DNA of 64,000 bases from Suilimivivens sp964458255 (GCA_964458255.1 CAYWHY010000002.1:1-64000); one strand, 5' to 3'; shown: positions 5,342 through 14,945, counted from the first letter of the stretch. Notes: generated by a model not told the origin, from the sequence alone. A program made the numbers and translations.

Positions 5342-7384
5342 GTGAACAAAGAAAAAAATACTATGCAAAAGAAAAGAGGCTCCGGCCGTAGAATCACAGA
5401 ACAGATGCGGGTGCAGATAGGACGGAATGTGTTGATTGTGTTTGTTGCTGTAGCGGTGGTGGTCATACTGATGATGAATTCTGTACTGACAGCAGCAAAA
5501 AAAAGCGAGTTAACGTTAGAGTCCCAGTCGATGTCCAATCAGTTGGCAGAGTTTTTTGGCAAATACAGCAGTATGACAGAACAACTGGCGGTAAATCCCC
5601 AGGTGCGTGCCCTGTTGAAGGAAACAGGTACAGGAGAAAGCCTGATAGAAAAAGAAGGCTATCCTACTGTTTTTGAAAATTTAAAGAATATGGCAGGTAC
5701 AGACTCGGATAATATTCTTGCAGTGTGGTTTGGTGATGTGGAGGCCAGTCAGTGTACGCAGTCGGATGAGTTTACCACGCCTGAGGGTTGGGATATTACG
5801 TCGCGTCCGTGGTTTGCGTGTACAACATTGGGGAAAACGGTATTGACAGAGCCTTATGTAGATGAAAGTACCGGGCAGATGATTATGAGCGTGGCTTCCC
5901 CGATTTATGATGAGAATGGTGCAGTGCTTGGCGTTGCGGGAATGGATATTTCCATGACGCAGATTATAAATGTTATGCAACAGCACAAGATTGGGGATAA
6001 TGGTTATATTATGTTGCTGTCTGCGAATGGATTAATCGTGTATCATCCGGATGAAAGCAGGATTCAGCAAAACATAGCAGACACAGGCGTTTCACAGAAT
6101 GTGCTTGCAGCAATAGAAGGCGACCGGGAAGAAATACTGAAATATACAATGGACGGCGAGAGACAATACGGATATATTGCCCATGTCGGAACTACCGGAT
6201 TTATGGTAATCAGCAGCTTGCCGTCATCAGAGTTTTATGGGGAACTGTTAGAAACACTGGTGCTTTTGACGATAATGTTTGTTGCCGGATTGGTTTTGAT
6301 TCTTGTCGGAGTAACTCAGATTACCAAGAAGATTACCAAGCCGATTTTGGAATTAAACTATACGGCACAACAGCTGGCAGAAGGTAATTTTGATGTAGAG
6401 CTTCAGGTGACATCCGAAGATGAAATCGGTGAGCTGGGCCAATCCATTAGCGAAACGGTGAATCGGTTAAAGGAATACATTGTATATATTGATGAAATAT
6501 CAGAAGTGCTGTCTTCTATGGCAGATGGGAAACTGGCTATCGAGTTGAAGCAGGATTACATAGGAGAATTCCAAAAAGTAAAAGTGGCGTTGTTAAATAT
6601 TTCGTCATCCATGACAGAGGTAATGGAAGGAATTACTGATAGTGCCGGACAGGTAACGGCAGGAGCGGATGAACTGGCAAGAGTATCCCAGGTGCTTGCA
6701 GAAAATGCAGGAACGCAGGCAGCGGCTGTGGAAGAGCTGGTGGCTATTACTACCTCTATCACAGAACAGGTTGAACATAATAAAAAAGATGCCGAAAACT
6801 CCGCTAAAGAGACGGAACAGGTTGCCGTGATGATGGGTGAGAGCAACAAACAGATGGATCTGATGAAGACGGCGATGGGTAAGATTCAGGAAACCTCCCA
6901 GCAGGTTGTTGGTATTATTACCACTATTGAAGAAATTGCATCCCAGACCAATCTTTTGGCACTGAATGCCTCGATTGAAGCGGCCCGTGCAGGTGAAGCG
7001 GGAAGAGGATTTGCGGTTGTGGCAACGGAAATAGGAAAACTTGCGGATGAATGTGCAAAGGCTGTCAATGTTACGAGAGATTTGATTGGCGGCTCTATGG
7101 ATGAAATTGAAAAGGGAAATGAACTTGTAGAGCAGGTAGTTAACTCTCTGGAAACATCTGTGGAAGCGGTGCAGCGTGTGAATGAAATGATTCAGACAAC
7201 CACGGAAAATGCAAATTATCAGGCCAAGAGCATGGAACAAATCCGTTCGGGGATTGACGAAATCTCGCAGGGAGTACAGGACAGCTCCGCGATTTCGCAA
7301 GAAAGTGCAGCTACCTCAGAAGAATTGGCGGCACAGGCAACTACGTTAAATGAAATGGTAAAGCATTTTGAAATAAACGGATAA
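5342..7384 (+). CDS. Methyl-accepting chemotaxis protein with dCache sensor
   Basis: This is a transmembrane chemoreceptor of 680 residues. Residues about 29-51 form the first membrane helix. About 60-300 are an extracellular dCache-type ligand domain (YVDESTGQMIMSVASPIYDENG region, then GVAGMDISM). About 302-325 are the second helix, followed by HAMP to about 380 and a long signalling coiled coil. The invariant kinase-contact tip (QTNLLALNASIEAARAGEAG) is at about residue 533. It starts at GTG after GGGGAGGAG. No che genes adjoin it. The type IV pilus operon begins 1.5 kb downstream, so it may signal to flagella or to pilus-based behaviour; that link is inference. Confidence 0.93.
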   Translation: MNKEKNTMQKKRGSGRRITEQMRVQIGRNVLIVFVAVAVVVILMMNSVLTAAKKSELTLESQSMSNQLAEFFGKYSSMTEQLAVNPQVRALLKETGTGESLIEKEGYPTVFENLKNMAGTDSDNILAVWFGDVEASQCTQSDEFTTPEGWDITSRPWFACTTLGKTVLTEPYVDESTGQMIMSVASPIYDENGAVLGVAGMDISMTQIINVMQQHKIGDNGYIMLLSANGLIVYHPDESRIQQNIADTGVSQNVLAAIEGDREEILKYTMDGERQYGYIAHVGTTGFMVISSLPSSEFYGELLETLVLLTIMFVAGLVLILVGVTQITKKITKPILELNYTAQQLAEGNFDVELQVTSEDEIGELGQSISETVNRLKEYIVYIDEISEVLSSMADGKLAIELKQDYIGEFQKVKVALLNISSSMTEVMEGITDSAGQVTAGADELARVSQVLAENAGTQAAAVEELVAITTSITEQVEHNKKDAENSAKETEQVAVMMGESNKQMDLMKTAMGKIQETSQQVVGIITTIEEIASQTNLLALNASIEAARAGEAGRGFAVVATEIGKLADECAKAVNVTRDLIGGSMDEIEKGNELVEQVVNSLETSVEAVQRVNEMIQTTTENANYQAKSMEQIRSGIDEISQGVQDSSAISQESAATSEELAAQATTLNEMVKHFEING

Positions 7385-7400
7385 GAGGAGTGAGATATGA

Positions 7401-7447
7401 GGGTATTTCGCCAGCTGTAAAACGGCTTGTGGAATACCCTTGTTTTT
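7401..7447 (+). terminator. Terminator after the chemoreceptor gene
   Basis: GGGTATT (7401-7407) pairs with AATACCC (7433-7439), followed by TTGTTTTT. The loop contains additional short pairing. Confidence 0.6.
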
Positions 7448-7502
7448 GCTATACTTCAAAGAGAAAGCGTGATAAAATCATGATAAAAAACAGAGGGATA
7501 CT

Positions 7503-7907
7503 ATGACAGACAAAGAATTAAAAAAAATGAGCCGCGGTGATTTGCTTGAACTACTCATTTCACAGATGGAAGAAAATGAAAAGTTGCGTGCAAAGCTGCA
7601 CAAAGCGGAAAAAGAATTAAAGAGCCGGCGGATTAAAATAAGCAAGGCGGGCTCCATTGCTGAGGCAGCACTGGAGCTGAATGGAGTGTTTCAGGCTGCT
7701 GAGGCTGCTGCAGCCCAGTATCTTGAGAATGTCCGGCTGTATAGCGAAAAATACGAAGAAGCGGAAGGTCGGACGCAAAAGACAAAAAAAGAAAAACCGG
7801 AAAAAATAAGAAAAACAGAAGTGAAAACGGAAACAGAAATGAAAATAGAAACGGAATGTTGGGATGATTTGGATGTGGACTTGCAGGATTTTGATTTGCA
7901 CGATTAA
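7503..7907 (+). CDS. Small coiled-coil protein of unknown function
   Basis: A 134-residue protein of three parts. Residues 1-45 are a charged coiled coil (ELLISQMEENEKLRAKLHKAE). Residues about 50-80 are an alanine-rich amphipathic segment (GSIAEAALELNGVFQAAEAA). A lysine/glutamate tail ends in an acidic cluster (DDLDVDLQDFDLHD). There is no membrane segment. AGAGGGA precedes the ATG. Its stop codon overlaps the long reading of the following signal peptidase gene by 1 bp, so the two are an operon. Proteins of this shape next to a signal peptidase recur in Lachnospiraceae as far as I recall, sometimes misnamed DNA repair protein. Function is unknown. Confidence 0.65.
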   Translation: MTDKELKKMSRGDLLELLISQMEENEKLRAKLHKAEKELKSRRIKISKAGSIAEAALELNGVFQAAEAAAAQYLENVRLYSEKYEEAEGRTQKTKKEKPEKIRKTEVKTETEMKIETECWDDLDVDLQDFDLHD

Positions 7908-7930
7908 TGACTGGAAGGAAGATGGTTTAT

Positions 7931-8521
7931 ATGAGCAGGAAGAAAACGATGCCTTCCGGATTGCCGGAATTAGAACAGCTCAGGGCAGAACTTAAGAGGG
8001 AAAAGCAAAAGACGCGATACAACAGGATAATGTCCAATACGTTTTACCTATTGGTAATGGCTGTGGCAGCATCCTTAGTGGCAGCAAGCTTATGGATGCC
8101 GATTTTGCAGATATACGGAGCGTCTATGACTCCGACACTGAAGGAAGGTGACATTGCTGTTTCGGTGAAGGGAACGGATTTTGAAAACGGTGACTTGATA
8201 GCATTTTATCTGGGAAAGAGACTGCTTGTTAAACGTTGTATTGCAGGACCGGGACAGTGGGTAAACATTGACAAAATGGGCAATATATACGTGGATGATG
8301 AGCTGCTTAATGAACCTTATATAGTTGAAAAGGCTCTTGGCGCGTGTGACATCAAATTACCTTATCAGGTGCCGGAAAATATGTGGTTTGTAGTGGGAGA
8401 CCATCGTGCCACATCCATAGACAGCCGTAACAGTACGGTGGGGTGTGTCGCTGAAAAACAGGTGGTCGGGAGAGTTGTCTACAGAATATGGCCACTGGAT
8501 AAAATCGGTCCCCTTAAATAA
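7931..8521 (+). CDS. Signal peptidase I (S26 family)
   Basis: Membrane-anchored serine/lysine signal peptidase that removes type I signal peptides outside the membrane. The 196 residues comprise a charged cytoplasmic N-terminus, one membrane helix (TFYLLVMAVAASLVAASLW) and the catalytic domain. The nucleophile serine is at about residue 65 (GASMTPTL), the general-base lysine at about residue 101 (LLVKRCIA), and the box VVGDHRATSIDSRNS follows. I chose ATG 7931 because GGAAGGAAG sits at a proper distance; ATG 7907 or 7922 would be too close to it. It is 350 bp upstream of the pilus operon but uses a different cleavage chemistry from PilD, so a role in exporting the giant pilus-associated protein is possible. 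Confidence 0.9.
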   Translation: MSRKKTMPSGLPELEQLRAELKREKQKTRYNRIMSNTFYLLVMAVAASLVAASLWMPILQIYGASMTPTLKEGDIAVSVKGTDFENGDLIAFYLGKRLLVKRCIAGPGQWVNIDKMGNIYVDDELLNEPYIVEKALGACDIKLPYQVPENMWFVVGDHRATSIDSRNSTVGCVAEKQVVGRVVYRIWPLDKIGPLK

Positions 8522-8841
8522 TCGGCAGAGCGATACAAAAAAGCGGGATGATGGTAGATGCGGTAATGGAACCCAAATATCTTCACAACCCAAATCGTCG
8601 TAGAAAATATCATATGGTAGGCAATGGAAACAGCAAAATACTTTCTTTTTTCAGGAAGTGTGACAAAATATTACGACCGGACAGGATAAATTGTACTAAA
8701 AAATCTGTATTCAACAACATCTTGTGCCTTCAAATAAAAAAATGCAAAATTTCAAACAAATAGTACTAAAGTATTGCAAACAGAACGGAAATATTGTAAT
8801 ATAGTAGTACATAAAAGTATAATAATTTGATAATTTAAATT
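8522..8841. other. Intergenic region before the pilus operon
   Basis: About 320 bp without a convincing gene; a 71-codon frame at 8548-8763 has no ribosome binding site and no family resemblance. The AT-rich second half holds the operon promoter and several near-repeats of AGTACTAAA-like sequence (around 8693, 8762 and 8806) that might be regulator sites. I found no c-di-GMP riboswitch core. Confidence 0.5.
8774..8802 (+). promoter_or_regulatory. Promoter of the type IV pilus operon
   Basis: TTGCAA (8774-8779), 17-bp spacer, TAATAT (8797-8802), 64 bp before the pilB start. It is the only good promoter-like match before the tightly spaced pil genes. Confidence 0.6.
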
Positions 8842-8865
8842 TTGGGTGAAGAAGGGGTGAATCCC

Positions 8866-10557
8866 GTGGATGTAGGACAGAAGAAAATGCGGCTGGGCGA
8901 CATCTTAATCGACAGCGGCGTAATCAATGAAGAAAAATTACAGAAGGCACTGGAACTTCAGAAGGGAACAGGACGCAGGTTGGGAGAAGTTCTTTTAGAT
9001 GAAGGGCTGGCCAATGATGAAGCGATTGCCAAAGCACTTAGTGAACAGCTTGGCATCGACATGATAGAGATAAACAACATAGCGATTCCGCAAGAGATTA
9101 TCGAATTGGTGCCGGGAAGTGCACTGAAAAAATTAAAAGCAATTCCCTTTGAATACGGAGATGGACTTAATACCCTCCGTGTGGCGATGGCAGATCCTTT
9201 GGATATGGGGGCCATGGACGATATTTCCATTATTACCAATCTGCAGGTAGAGCCTGTGGCGGCAACGAACCGTGGTGTTATGCTTGCGCTGGATCGTTAT
9301 TACGGACAGATAGATGTGCAGAATGCTCTGGAGGCTTATACCAAGGAAAGGGCAGATGAGTTTTCCGAACAGGAAGACATGCTTAGTGATGATGTCAACA
9401 GCTCTCCTATCGTATTACTGGTTAAGGAGATGATTGATCAGGCAGTCAGACAGAGAGCTTCCGATATACATATTGAACCCATGGAACGTCAGGTCCGTGT
9501 CAGATACCGTATTGACGGTGCACTTTTTGAAAGAGCATGCTATCACAGACAGTTGCTTGCAGCCATTTCAGCCCGTATTAAGATTATCGGCGGTATGGAC
9601 ATCTCCGAAAAGAGAAAACCGCAGGATGGTCGTATCACACAGGTGGTGGATCGTATGGAATACGATATCCGTGTATCCGTCCTTCCTACCGTATACGGTG
9701 AAAAGATAGTAATGCGTCTTACTTCCAAGAATGCACTTACGAAAGAAAAAAGCCAGCTGGGTTTCAAACCGGCTGAATTGAAAAAATTTGACCACATTTT
9801 GTCAAACCCACACGGCATCCTGCTTGTAACAGGACCTACCGGTAGCGGTAAGTCCACTACCCTTTACACGGCACTTAGTGAGTTAAACACGGAAGATGTT
9901 AATATTATTACTGTAGAAGATCCGGTGGAGGCAAATATTGATGGTGTTAATCAGGTACATGTAAATCCGAAGGCGAACCTGACCTTCGCATCAGCCCTTA
10001 GAAGTATCTTGCGACAGGACCCTGATATTATCATGATTGGTGAAATCCGAGACGGTGAGACCGCATCCATAGCGGTACAGTCTTCCATTACAGGACACAT
10101 GGTAGTTAGTACCTTGCATACGAACAGCGCAGCAGGAACCATTACCCGTTTGGAAGACATGGGAATAGCACCTTATCTGATAGCAGACTCGGTAGTAGGT
10201 ATCATTGCACAGCGTCTGGTAAGAAGATTGTGTCCTGCGTGCCGTAAACCTGTCATGGCAACGTCGGAACAAAAAGAACTTTTGTGTATTCCACAGGAAC
10301 AGAATCAAATGATTTACGAGCCTTGCGGATGCCCGAAATGCGATCAGACCGGTTTCCATGGGCGGATTGGTGTTTATGAAATCATGGAAATGACACCGGG
10401 ATTAAAAACAATTATCAGTAAAAACGGCGGAGCCGAAGAAATAAAAGAACAGGCGTTAAAAGAAGGCATGCATACGTTAAGGATGAGTGCGACCCAGTAT
10501 GTACTGGAAGGTGTCACTTCCATCAACGAGATGATGAAGGTATCCTTTGATATTTAA
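8866..10557 (+). CDS. pilB: Type IV pilus assembly ATPase PilB
   Basis: Cytoplasmic hexameric ATPase that powers pilin polymerisation. It has an N-terminal MshEN/GspE_N domain (LGDILIDSGVINEEKLQKAL, residues about 5-130) that in related ATPases can bind c-di-GMP. The T2SSE ATPase core follows, with Walker A GPTGSGKST at about residue 322, Walker B DPDIIMIGEIRDGE at about 384, the HTNSA histidine box, and a CxxC...CxxC zinc element (CPAC about 456, CPKC about 488). GTG 8866 is preferred over the in-frame TTG at 8842 because AAGGGGTG precedes it by 5-6 nt. First gene of the operon; pilC follows after 23 bp. Confidence 0.95.
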   Translation: MDVGQKKMRLGDILIDSGVINEEKLQKALELQKGTGRRLGEVLLDEGLANDEAIAKALSEQLGIDMIEINNIAIPQEIIELVPGSALKKLKAIPFEYGDGLNTLRVAMADPLDMGAMDDISIITNLQVEPVAATNRGVMLALDRYYGQIDVQNALEAYTKERADEFSEQEDMLSDDVNSSPIVLLVKEMIDQAVRQRASDIHIEPMERQVRVRYRIDGALFERACYHRQLLAAISARIKIIGGMDISEKRKPQDGRITQVVDRMEYDIRVSVLPTVYGEKIVMRLTSKNALTKEKSQLGFKPAELKKFDHILSNPHGILLVTGPTGSGKSTTLYTALSELNTEDVNIITVEDPVEANIDGVNQVHVNPKANLTFASALRSILRQDPDIIMIGEIRDGETASIAVQSSITGHMVVSTLHTNSAAGTITRLEDMGIAPYLIADSVVGIIAQRLVRRLCPACRKPVMATSEQKELLCIPQEQNQMIYEPCGCPKCDQTGFHGRIGVYEIMEMTPGLKTIISKNGGAEEIKEQALKEGMHTLRMSATQYVLEGVTSINEMMKVSFDI

Positions 10558-10580
10558 CAGCTGATGGAGGAGTAACAGAA

Positions 10581-11795
10581 ATGGCAGTATTCGCATACGA
10601 GGCGATTAATCCGGCCGGCAAAGAGATAAAAGGAACAATAGAAGCAAATACGATAGAGCTTGCAAGAGGAGAACTTCGCAAGCAGGGAGTTACCATCATA
10701 AAACTGGGGGAACAGAGTGTTCTTACCAAAGATATTGAATTTGATTTCGGTGGCATGCCGTCCACCAGGGATTTGAGTGTACTCTGCAGACAGTTCGTAA
10801 GTATGACCAGAGCCGGTGTTAGTATTCTCGAAGCAATTAAGATGCTTTGCGAACAGACAGAAAATAAGAAATTACAGAAAGCACTTGTACAGGTTCGTGT
10901 TGATATTGAGAAGGGTGAAGCACTGGCTGCTGCTTTTGCATCACACCCTAAGATTTTCCCGTCCATCATGATTAACATGGTGGCTGCCGGCGAAGCTTCC
11001 GGTAATTTGGAAACGGCATTTGAACGTGTGTCGGTACAGCTTGAAAGAAACAATAAGACACAGGCACTTGTGAAGAAGGCAATGATTTATCCGATTGTGG
11101 TTTGTATCGTGGCGATAGCGGTTGTAATCGTCATGTTGGTGGTAGTTATCCCTTCATATAGCGCTATGTTTGTGGATTTGGGAACTGAGCTTCCGGCAAT
11201 TACGCAGATGGTTGTGAATGTGAGTGATTTTATACAGACATGGTGGTATGTCATCGTACCGGTCGTCATCGGAATCGGTGTAGCGTTGAAAACATATGCG
11301 GCAACAGACAGCGGTAAGCATGTTTTCGGCAAGATGGCATTAAGCATTCCGGCGATTAAGAATCTGACCGTAAAATCAGCTTCGTCTATGATGGCGAGAA
11401 CCTTAAGCACCCTGATGGGAGCCGGCGTTCCGCTGATAGAGGCCATCGGTATTGTGGCAGACGTTATGAGCAATATCTGGTACAAGGAAGCCTTGTACAA
11501 CGTAAAAGAACAGGTAATGCTGGGCGTTCCGCTATCAAAGCCTTTAGAGGACAGCGGTTTGTTTCCTCCCATGGTATATCATATGATCCGTATCGGTGAA
11601 GAAGCCGGTAGTACGGAGGAAATGCTTGACAAGCTGGCTGACTACTATGACGAAGAAGTGGAAATGGCGGTACAGTCTTTAATGGCAGCCCTGGAACCAA
11701 TGATTATTATCGTGCTGGCAGCGATTGTGTGTGTACTCCTTGGAGCGGTACTGGCACCTATGATGACTATGTACGAAGCACTTGATAACTTATAA
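10581..11795 (+). CDS. pilC: Type IV pilus inner-membrane platform protein PilC
   Basis: Polytopic GspF-family platform protein on which PilB turns. The 404 residues contain two GspF domains. The first (about 70-190) starts after FGGMPSTRDLSVLCRQFVSM. The second (about 270-395) has SMMARTLSTLMGAGVPLIEA and GLFPPMVYHMIRIGEEAGST, both classic. Membrane helices are at about 170-195, 210-235 and 370-395. GGAGGAG precedes the ATG. Full family length, intact. Confidence 0.95.
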   Translation: MAVFAYEAINPAGKEIKGTIEANTIELARGELRKQGVTIIKLGEQSVLTKDIEFDFGGMPSTRDLSVLCRQFVSMTRAGVSILEAIKMLCEQTENKKLQKALVQVRVDIEKGEALAAAFASHPKIFPSIMINMVAAGEASGNLETAFERVSVQLERNNKTQALVKKAMIYPIVVCIVAIAVVIVMLVVVIPSYSAMFVDLGTELPAITQMVVNVSDFIQTWWYVIVPVVIGIGVALKTYAATDSGKHVFGKMALSIPAIKNLTVKSASSMMARTLSTLMGAGVPLIEAIGIVADVMSNIWYKEALYNVKEQVMLGVPLSKPLEDSGLFPPMVYHMIRIGEEAGSTEEMLDKLADYYDEEVEMAVQSLMAALEPMIIIVLAAIVCVLLGAVLAPMMTMYEALDNL

Positions 11796-11800
11796 TTGAA

Positions 11801-11831
11801 TTAAACATTTCCGGTAGGGCGGAAGGTTTAA
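11801..11831 (+). terminator. Hairpin between pilC and the major pilin gene
   Basis: TTAAAC (11801-11806) pairs with GTTTAA (11826-11831), and TTCCG (11809-11813) with CGGAA (11820-11824), with a small internal loop. No T-run follows. It is likely an mRNA processing or stabilising structure, or a weak attenuator, that lets the pilin message accumulate separately. Confidence 0.45.
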
Positions 11832-11868
11832 GATAAAAATAAAATTTCATAAAAAGGAGAGGTTTATT

Positions 11869-12312
11869 ATGAGCAGAGAATTAAGAAAAGAAACAGCTAA
11901 CAAGGGTTTTTCACTTGTGGAATTAATCATCGTTGTTGCTATCATGGCAGTATTAATCGGTGTATTAGCTCCCCAGTACATGAAGTACGTTGAGAGAAGT
12001 AGAAACTCAACAGATAACTCTAACTGTACAGCACTTGAAAATGCACTTATGGTATGGGGTTCTGAAACAGACATCCCTGCCGGCGAAACAGCATTTGTAG
12101 CAGATGCGGGCGGTAGTTCAATTACAGTTACAAGGGCAGCTGCACCTGCCATTGCAGGCACAAACGCTGCTGCAATTCAGAGTGCATTGGATAATGCAGG
12201 TATTGACACGACCAATTTGTTCTGCGAAAGCCAGACTGCATGGACACAGTATGTCATTACGGTTACGGTAGCTACTGACGGTGTTGTGACAATTTCTCAT
12301 ACATATTCATAA
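11869..12312 (+). CDS. pilA: Major type IV pilin (prepilin)
   Basis: 147-residue prepilin. The class III leader ends at Gly13, with cleavage before FSLVELIIVVAIMAVLIG; Glu5 of the mature protein is present (FSLVE). The hydrophobic N-terminal helix covers mature residues 1-28. The rest is a small alanine/threonine-rich globular domain with two cysteines (NCTALENAL and FCESQ) that could form one disulfide. A strong ribosome binding site (AAAGGAGAGG) and a hairpin upstream suggest it is the most highly expressed gene of the operon, so I call it the major pilin. Confidence 0.9.
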   Translation: MSRELRKETANKGFSLVELIIVVAIMAVLIGVLAPQYMKYVERSRNSTDNSNCTALENALMVWGSETDIPAGETAFVADAGGSSITVTRAAAPAIAGTNAAAIQSALDNAGIDTTNLFCESQTAWTQYVITVTVATDGVVTISHTYS

Positions 12313-12352
12313 GTTTAATTGAGTACAGTCTGATTTAAGAAAGGACACGCAA

Positions 12353-13111
12353 ATGCTTTCGACAATGCTTCTTTACATAATAGTGTTCCTCTATGGAATC
12401 GTGATAGGTAGCTTCTTGAATGTGTGCATTTACAGAATACCTCAGAAAGAGAGTATTGCAAAGGAAAGGTCTCATTGTATGAGCTGTGGGTATCAGCTGA
12501 AATGGTATGACTTAGTACCCCTGTTTAGTTACCTTTTCTTAAAAGGCAGGTGTCGCAAATGTAAAAAGGCAATCTCCATTCAGTACCCCATAATTGAGGC
12601 ACTGAATGGAGTGCTTTATATCCTGGTTTTTGCAGAATACGGACTGAGCGTGCAAACCCTACTGTATTGCTTTTTGTTTTCTGCACTGGTTACACTGAGT
12701 GTAATCGATTTCAGAACATATGAGATTCCTCTGGGAATCAACCTGTTTATACTGGCATTGGGGCTGATTCGTGTTATTACCGACTATACGAATTGGCCGA
12801 GTTACGCAATCGGCCTCGTATGTGTCAGCGGATTTTTATTTTTGATTTACTGGTTTTCACAGGGACGTGCCATTGGAGGCGGCGATGTGAAACTGATGGC
12901 AACCTGCGGTCTTTTGGTTGGCTGGAAGCTTATATTGATAGGATTCTTGGCAGGGTGCATCATAGGTTCTGTGGTGCATTTGTTGCGCATGAAAATAAGC
13001 AAAGAAGGGCACGTTTTGGCAATGGGTCCCTATCTTTCTATAGGTGTAATGGTGACTGTTCTGTGGGGGGAACAGTTTTTGACGTGGTATTTGAGTTGCT
13101 TGGGGTTTTAA
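12353..13111 (+). CDS. pilD: Prepilin peptidase / N-methyltransferase PilD (A24)
   Basis: Polytopic aspartic peptidase that cleaves prepilin leaders and methylates the new N-terminus. The N-terminal domain has the zinc-type cysteine quartet Cys42, Cys45, Cys67 and Cys70 (CMSC, CRKC). The catalytic aspartates lie in VIDFRTYEIP (about residue 118) and GGGDVKLMA (about residue 179). About seven membrane helices are evident. It presumably processes the major pilin and the minor pilins encoded around it. Full length at 252 residues. Confidence 0.95.
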   Translation: MLSTMLLYIIVFLYGIVIGSFLNVCIYRIPQKESIAKERSHCMSCGYQLKWYDLVPLFSYLFLKGRCRKCKKAISIQYPIIEALNGVLYILVFAEYGLSVQTLLYCFLFSALVTLSVIDFRTYEIPLGINLFILALGLIRVITDYTNWPSYAIGLVCVSGFLFLIYWFSQGRAIGGGDVKLMATCGLLVGWKLILIGFLAGCIIGSVVHLLRMKISKEGHVLAMGPYLSIGVMVTVLWGEQFLTWYLSCLGF

Positions 13112-13187
13112 AAACGAAAATAACAGATTAGTTGATATAGATAAAAGCATGAGATAAAACATATACATAAGGAAGGAATTGTATAGT

Positions 13188-14927
13188 ATGGCAAAAGTAC
13201 TAAGTATGGAAATAGGCGCTTCGCTGATTCGTTTTTGTGAAGTGGACTATAAACAAAAGAATCCGAGAGTGTACAAAAAATTAATCGTCGAAACACCGGA
13301 AGGCGCAGTCAGAGGTGATGCGATTACGGTGGATGATGAACTGGTGGCAATGGTAAAGGCAGCATTAAAAGAAAACCGTATTACCACCAAAAAAGTAGTA
13401 TTTGTAATGAATTCTCCCAAAATTGCCAGCCGTGAAGTGGTGATCCCGTTTGTGAAAGCCGGCAAGGTGCCGGACATTATCAATGCAAATGCATCCGATT
13501 ATTTTCCGGTGGATATGGAGCAGTACGAGCTGGGATATTCCATTACGGGAACGATGCAGGATGAAAACGGTGCCAGGCAGTATGCAGTGCATGTACTGGC
13601 AGTTCCAAAGGCTATTACGGAAGGCTACTATGAACTGGCAAATGCTTTGGGATTCAGCGTGGAAGCACTGGATTACGGTGGAAACAGTATGTATCAGGCG
13701 GTGCGCAGACAGTGCGATACCGGTGTGCAGATGCTGATTAAAATTGATGAAAAAGCCACCACGGTTACGATTTTGAATGATAGTGCGATTGTACTGCAGC
13801 GTACGGTCTCTTACGGTATCAATGAAGCGGCCGCTCTGCTTATGAATTCTGCAGCATATCAGGGAAGTACCTATTTACAGGCACTTGATGTATTAAGAGA
13901 GCAGAATTGCTTCGCAGAGGAATTCGTCATGGATGATGATGATTTCCTTGATATGGACATGGAAACTGAAGGCAGCATGTCTTCAACGGTCATTGAGGAG
14001 GTGAAGGCATCCCTCGATGCCATGGTAACCGGTATTTCCCGAGTGGTGGATTATTATAATTCCAGAAATGACGGTGCGGAGATTGAAAGTGCATATGTAA
14101 CCGGTCTTGGAAGTATCTGTAAGGGTGTATGCGAGTTCCTTTCAGGTGCACTGGGCGTGCATGTAACGGAACTTCAGGAGCTTGAAGGGTTCAAACTGGA
14201 TAAGGTATTCAGGAACGAAAGTGTTGGTCCTTATTTGTCATGTATCGGCGCAACCATTTCACCCATGAGCTTTGTAAAAACCAAGACAGAAAAAAAGAAA
14301 ATTGAAATAGTACCGAAGCAGGGGACCATGACGATTATTTCTGTTGGTGTTTTTGCAGCCGGCATTTTGATGGCAGTAATACTGGCTATATTGGCAACCA
14401 ATGAATTGTCAAATGCGGAAAAGGAAAACAGCAAACTGCAGGCAAGAGTGGAAGAACTGCAGGCATTGCAGGAGATTTATGCGGATTACTTACAGCAGCT
14501 CTACACGCAAAGAAAGCTGACTTACTTATATGAAAGTACAGTACTTCACAACGAAGAGCTTGTAGCTTTCATTGAAGAAATGGAAGAAAAGATGCCTTCC
14601 AGCCTGAATGTGCAGTCCATGATTGCGGACAATGAGGGTGTGACGCTGACATTAACTGTTAGCAATAAAAAGGATGCGGCGAAGCTGATTCAGCAATTCC
14701 GGACCTTTGAGTCGGTTGCAGACGTGAAAGCCTCCTCCATTGAAGATTCAGGAGCTGTTATGGCAGGGGAACCGTTAGAAGAAGCACCTATGGTTTCCTT
14801 TGCAGTTAACATTATTTATAAAGGTTCAGCGGATGATACGACGTCTGCTTCAGATGCACAGGCATCAGAAGCACAGATGCCGGATGGACAGGCAACTGAC
14901 GAAACGGCAGAACAGCCGGCAGAATAA
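13188..14927 (+). CDS. pilM: PilM-PilN fusion protein of the pilus alignment complex
   Basis: The first 370 residues are PilM-like (actin-fold, ATP-binding, cytoplasmic): KVLSMEIGASLIRFCEVDY start, MLIKIDEKATTVTILND and AYVTGLGSICKG. Instead of ending there as PilM does (about 350 residues), the chain continues. A membrane helix (about 381-403) is followed by a periplasm-like coiled coil (NAEKENSKLQARVEELQAL) and a ferredoxin-like PilN domain (MPSSLNVQSMIADNEGVTLTL), then a low-complexity Ala/Asp tail. This fuses the two partners that normally bind through the PilN N-terminal peptide. ATG 13188 is chosen because GGAAGGA lies 10-12 nt upstream. Confidence 0.85.
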   Translation: MAKVLSMEIGASLIRFCEVDYKQKNPRVYKKLIVETPEGAVRGDAITVDDELVAMVKAALKENRITTKKVVFVMNSPKIASREVVIPFVKAGKVPDIINANASDYFPVDMEQYELGYSITGTMQDENGARQYAVHVLAVPKAITEGYYELANALGFSVEALDYGGNSMYQAVRRQCDTGVQMLIKIDEKATTVTILNDSAIVLQRTVSYGINEAAALLMNSAAYQGSTYLQALDVLREQNCFAEEFVMDDDDFLDMDMETEGSMSSTVIEEVKASLDAMVTGISRVVDYYNSRNDGAEIESAYVTGLGSICKGVCEFLSGALGVHVTELQELEGFKLDKVFRNESVGPYLSCIGATISPMSFVKTKTEKKKIEIVPKQGTMTIISVGVFAAGILMAVILAILATNELSNAEKENSKLQARVEELQALQEIYADYLQQLYTQRKLTYLYESTVLHNEELVAFIEEMEEKMPSSLNVQSMIADNEGVTLTLTVSNKKDAAKLIQQFRTFESVADVKASSIEDSGAVMAGEPLEEAPMVSFAVNIIYKGSADDTTSASDAQASEAQMPDGQATDETAEQPAE

Positions 14928-14945
14928 CGGATAGGAGAACAGGAT

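Noticed and set aside
6605..7300. 231-codon antisense frame within the chemoreceptor gene
   Set aside because: Shadow of the strongly conserved coiled-coil coding sequence, with no start signal or protein resemblance.
8548..8763. 71-codon frame between signal peptidase and pilB
   Set aside because: No ribosome binding site, lysine/asparagine-rich composition typical of AT-rich intergenic DNA, no recognisable motif.
8522..8865. c-di-GMP riboswitch before the pilus operon
   Set aside because: Neither the class I nor class II conserved core could be found in the leader.
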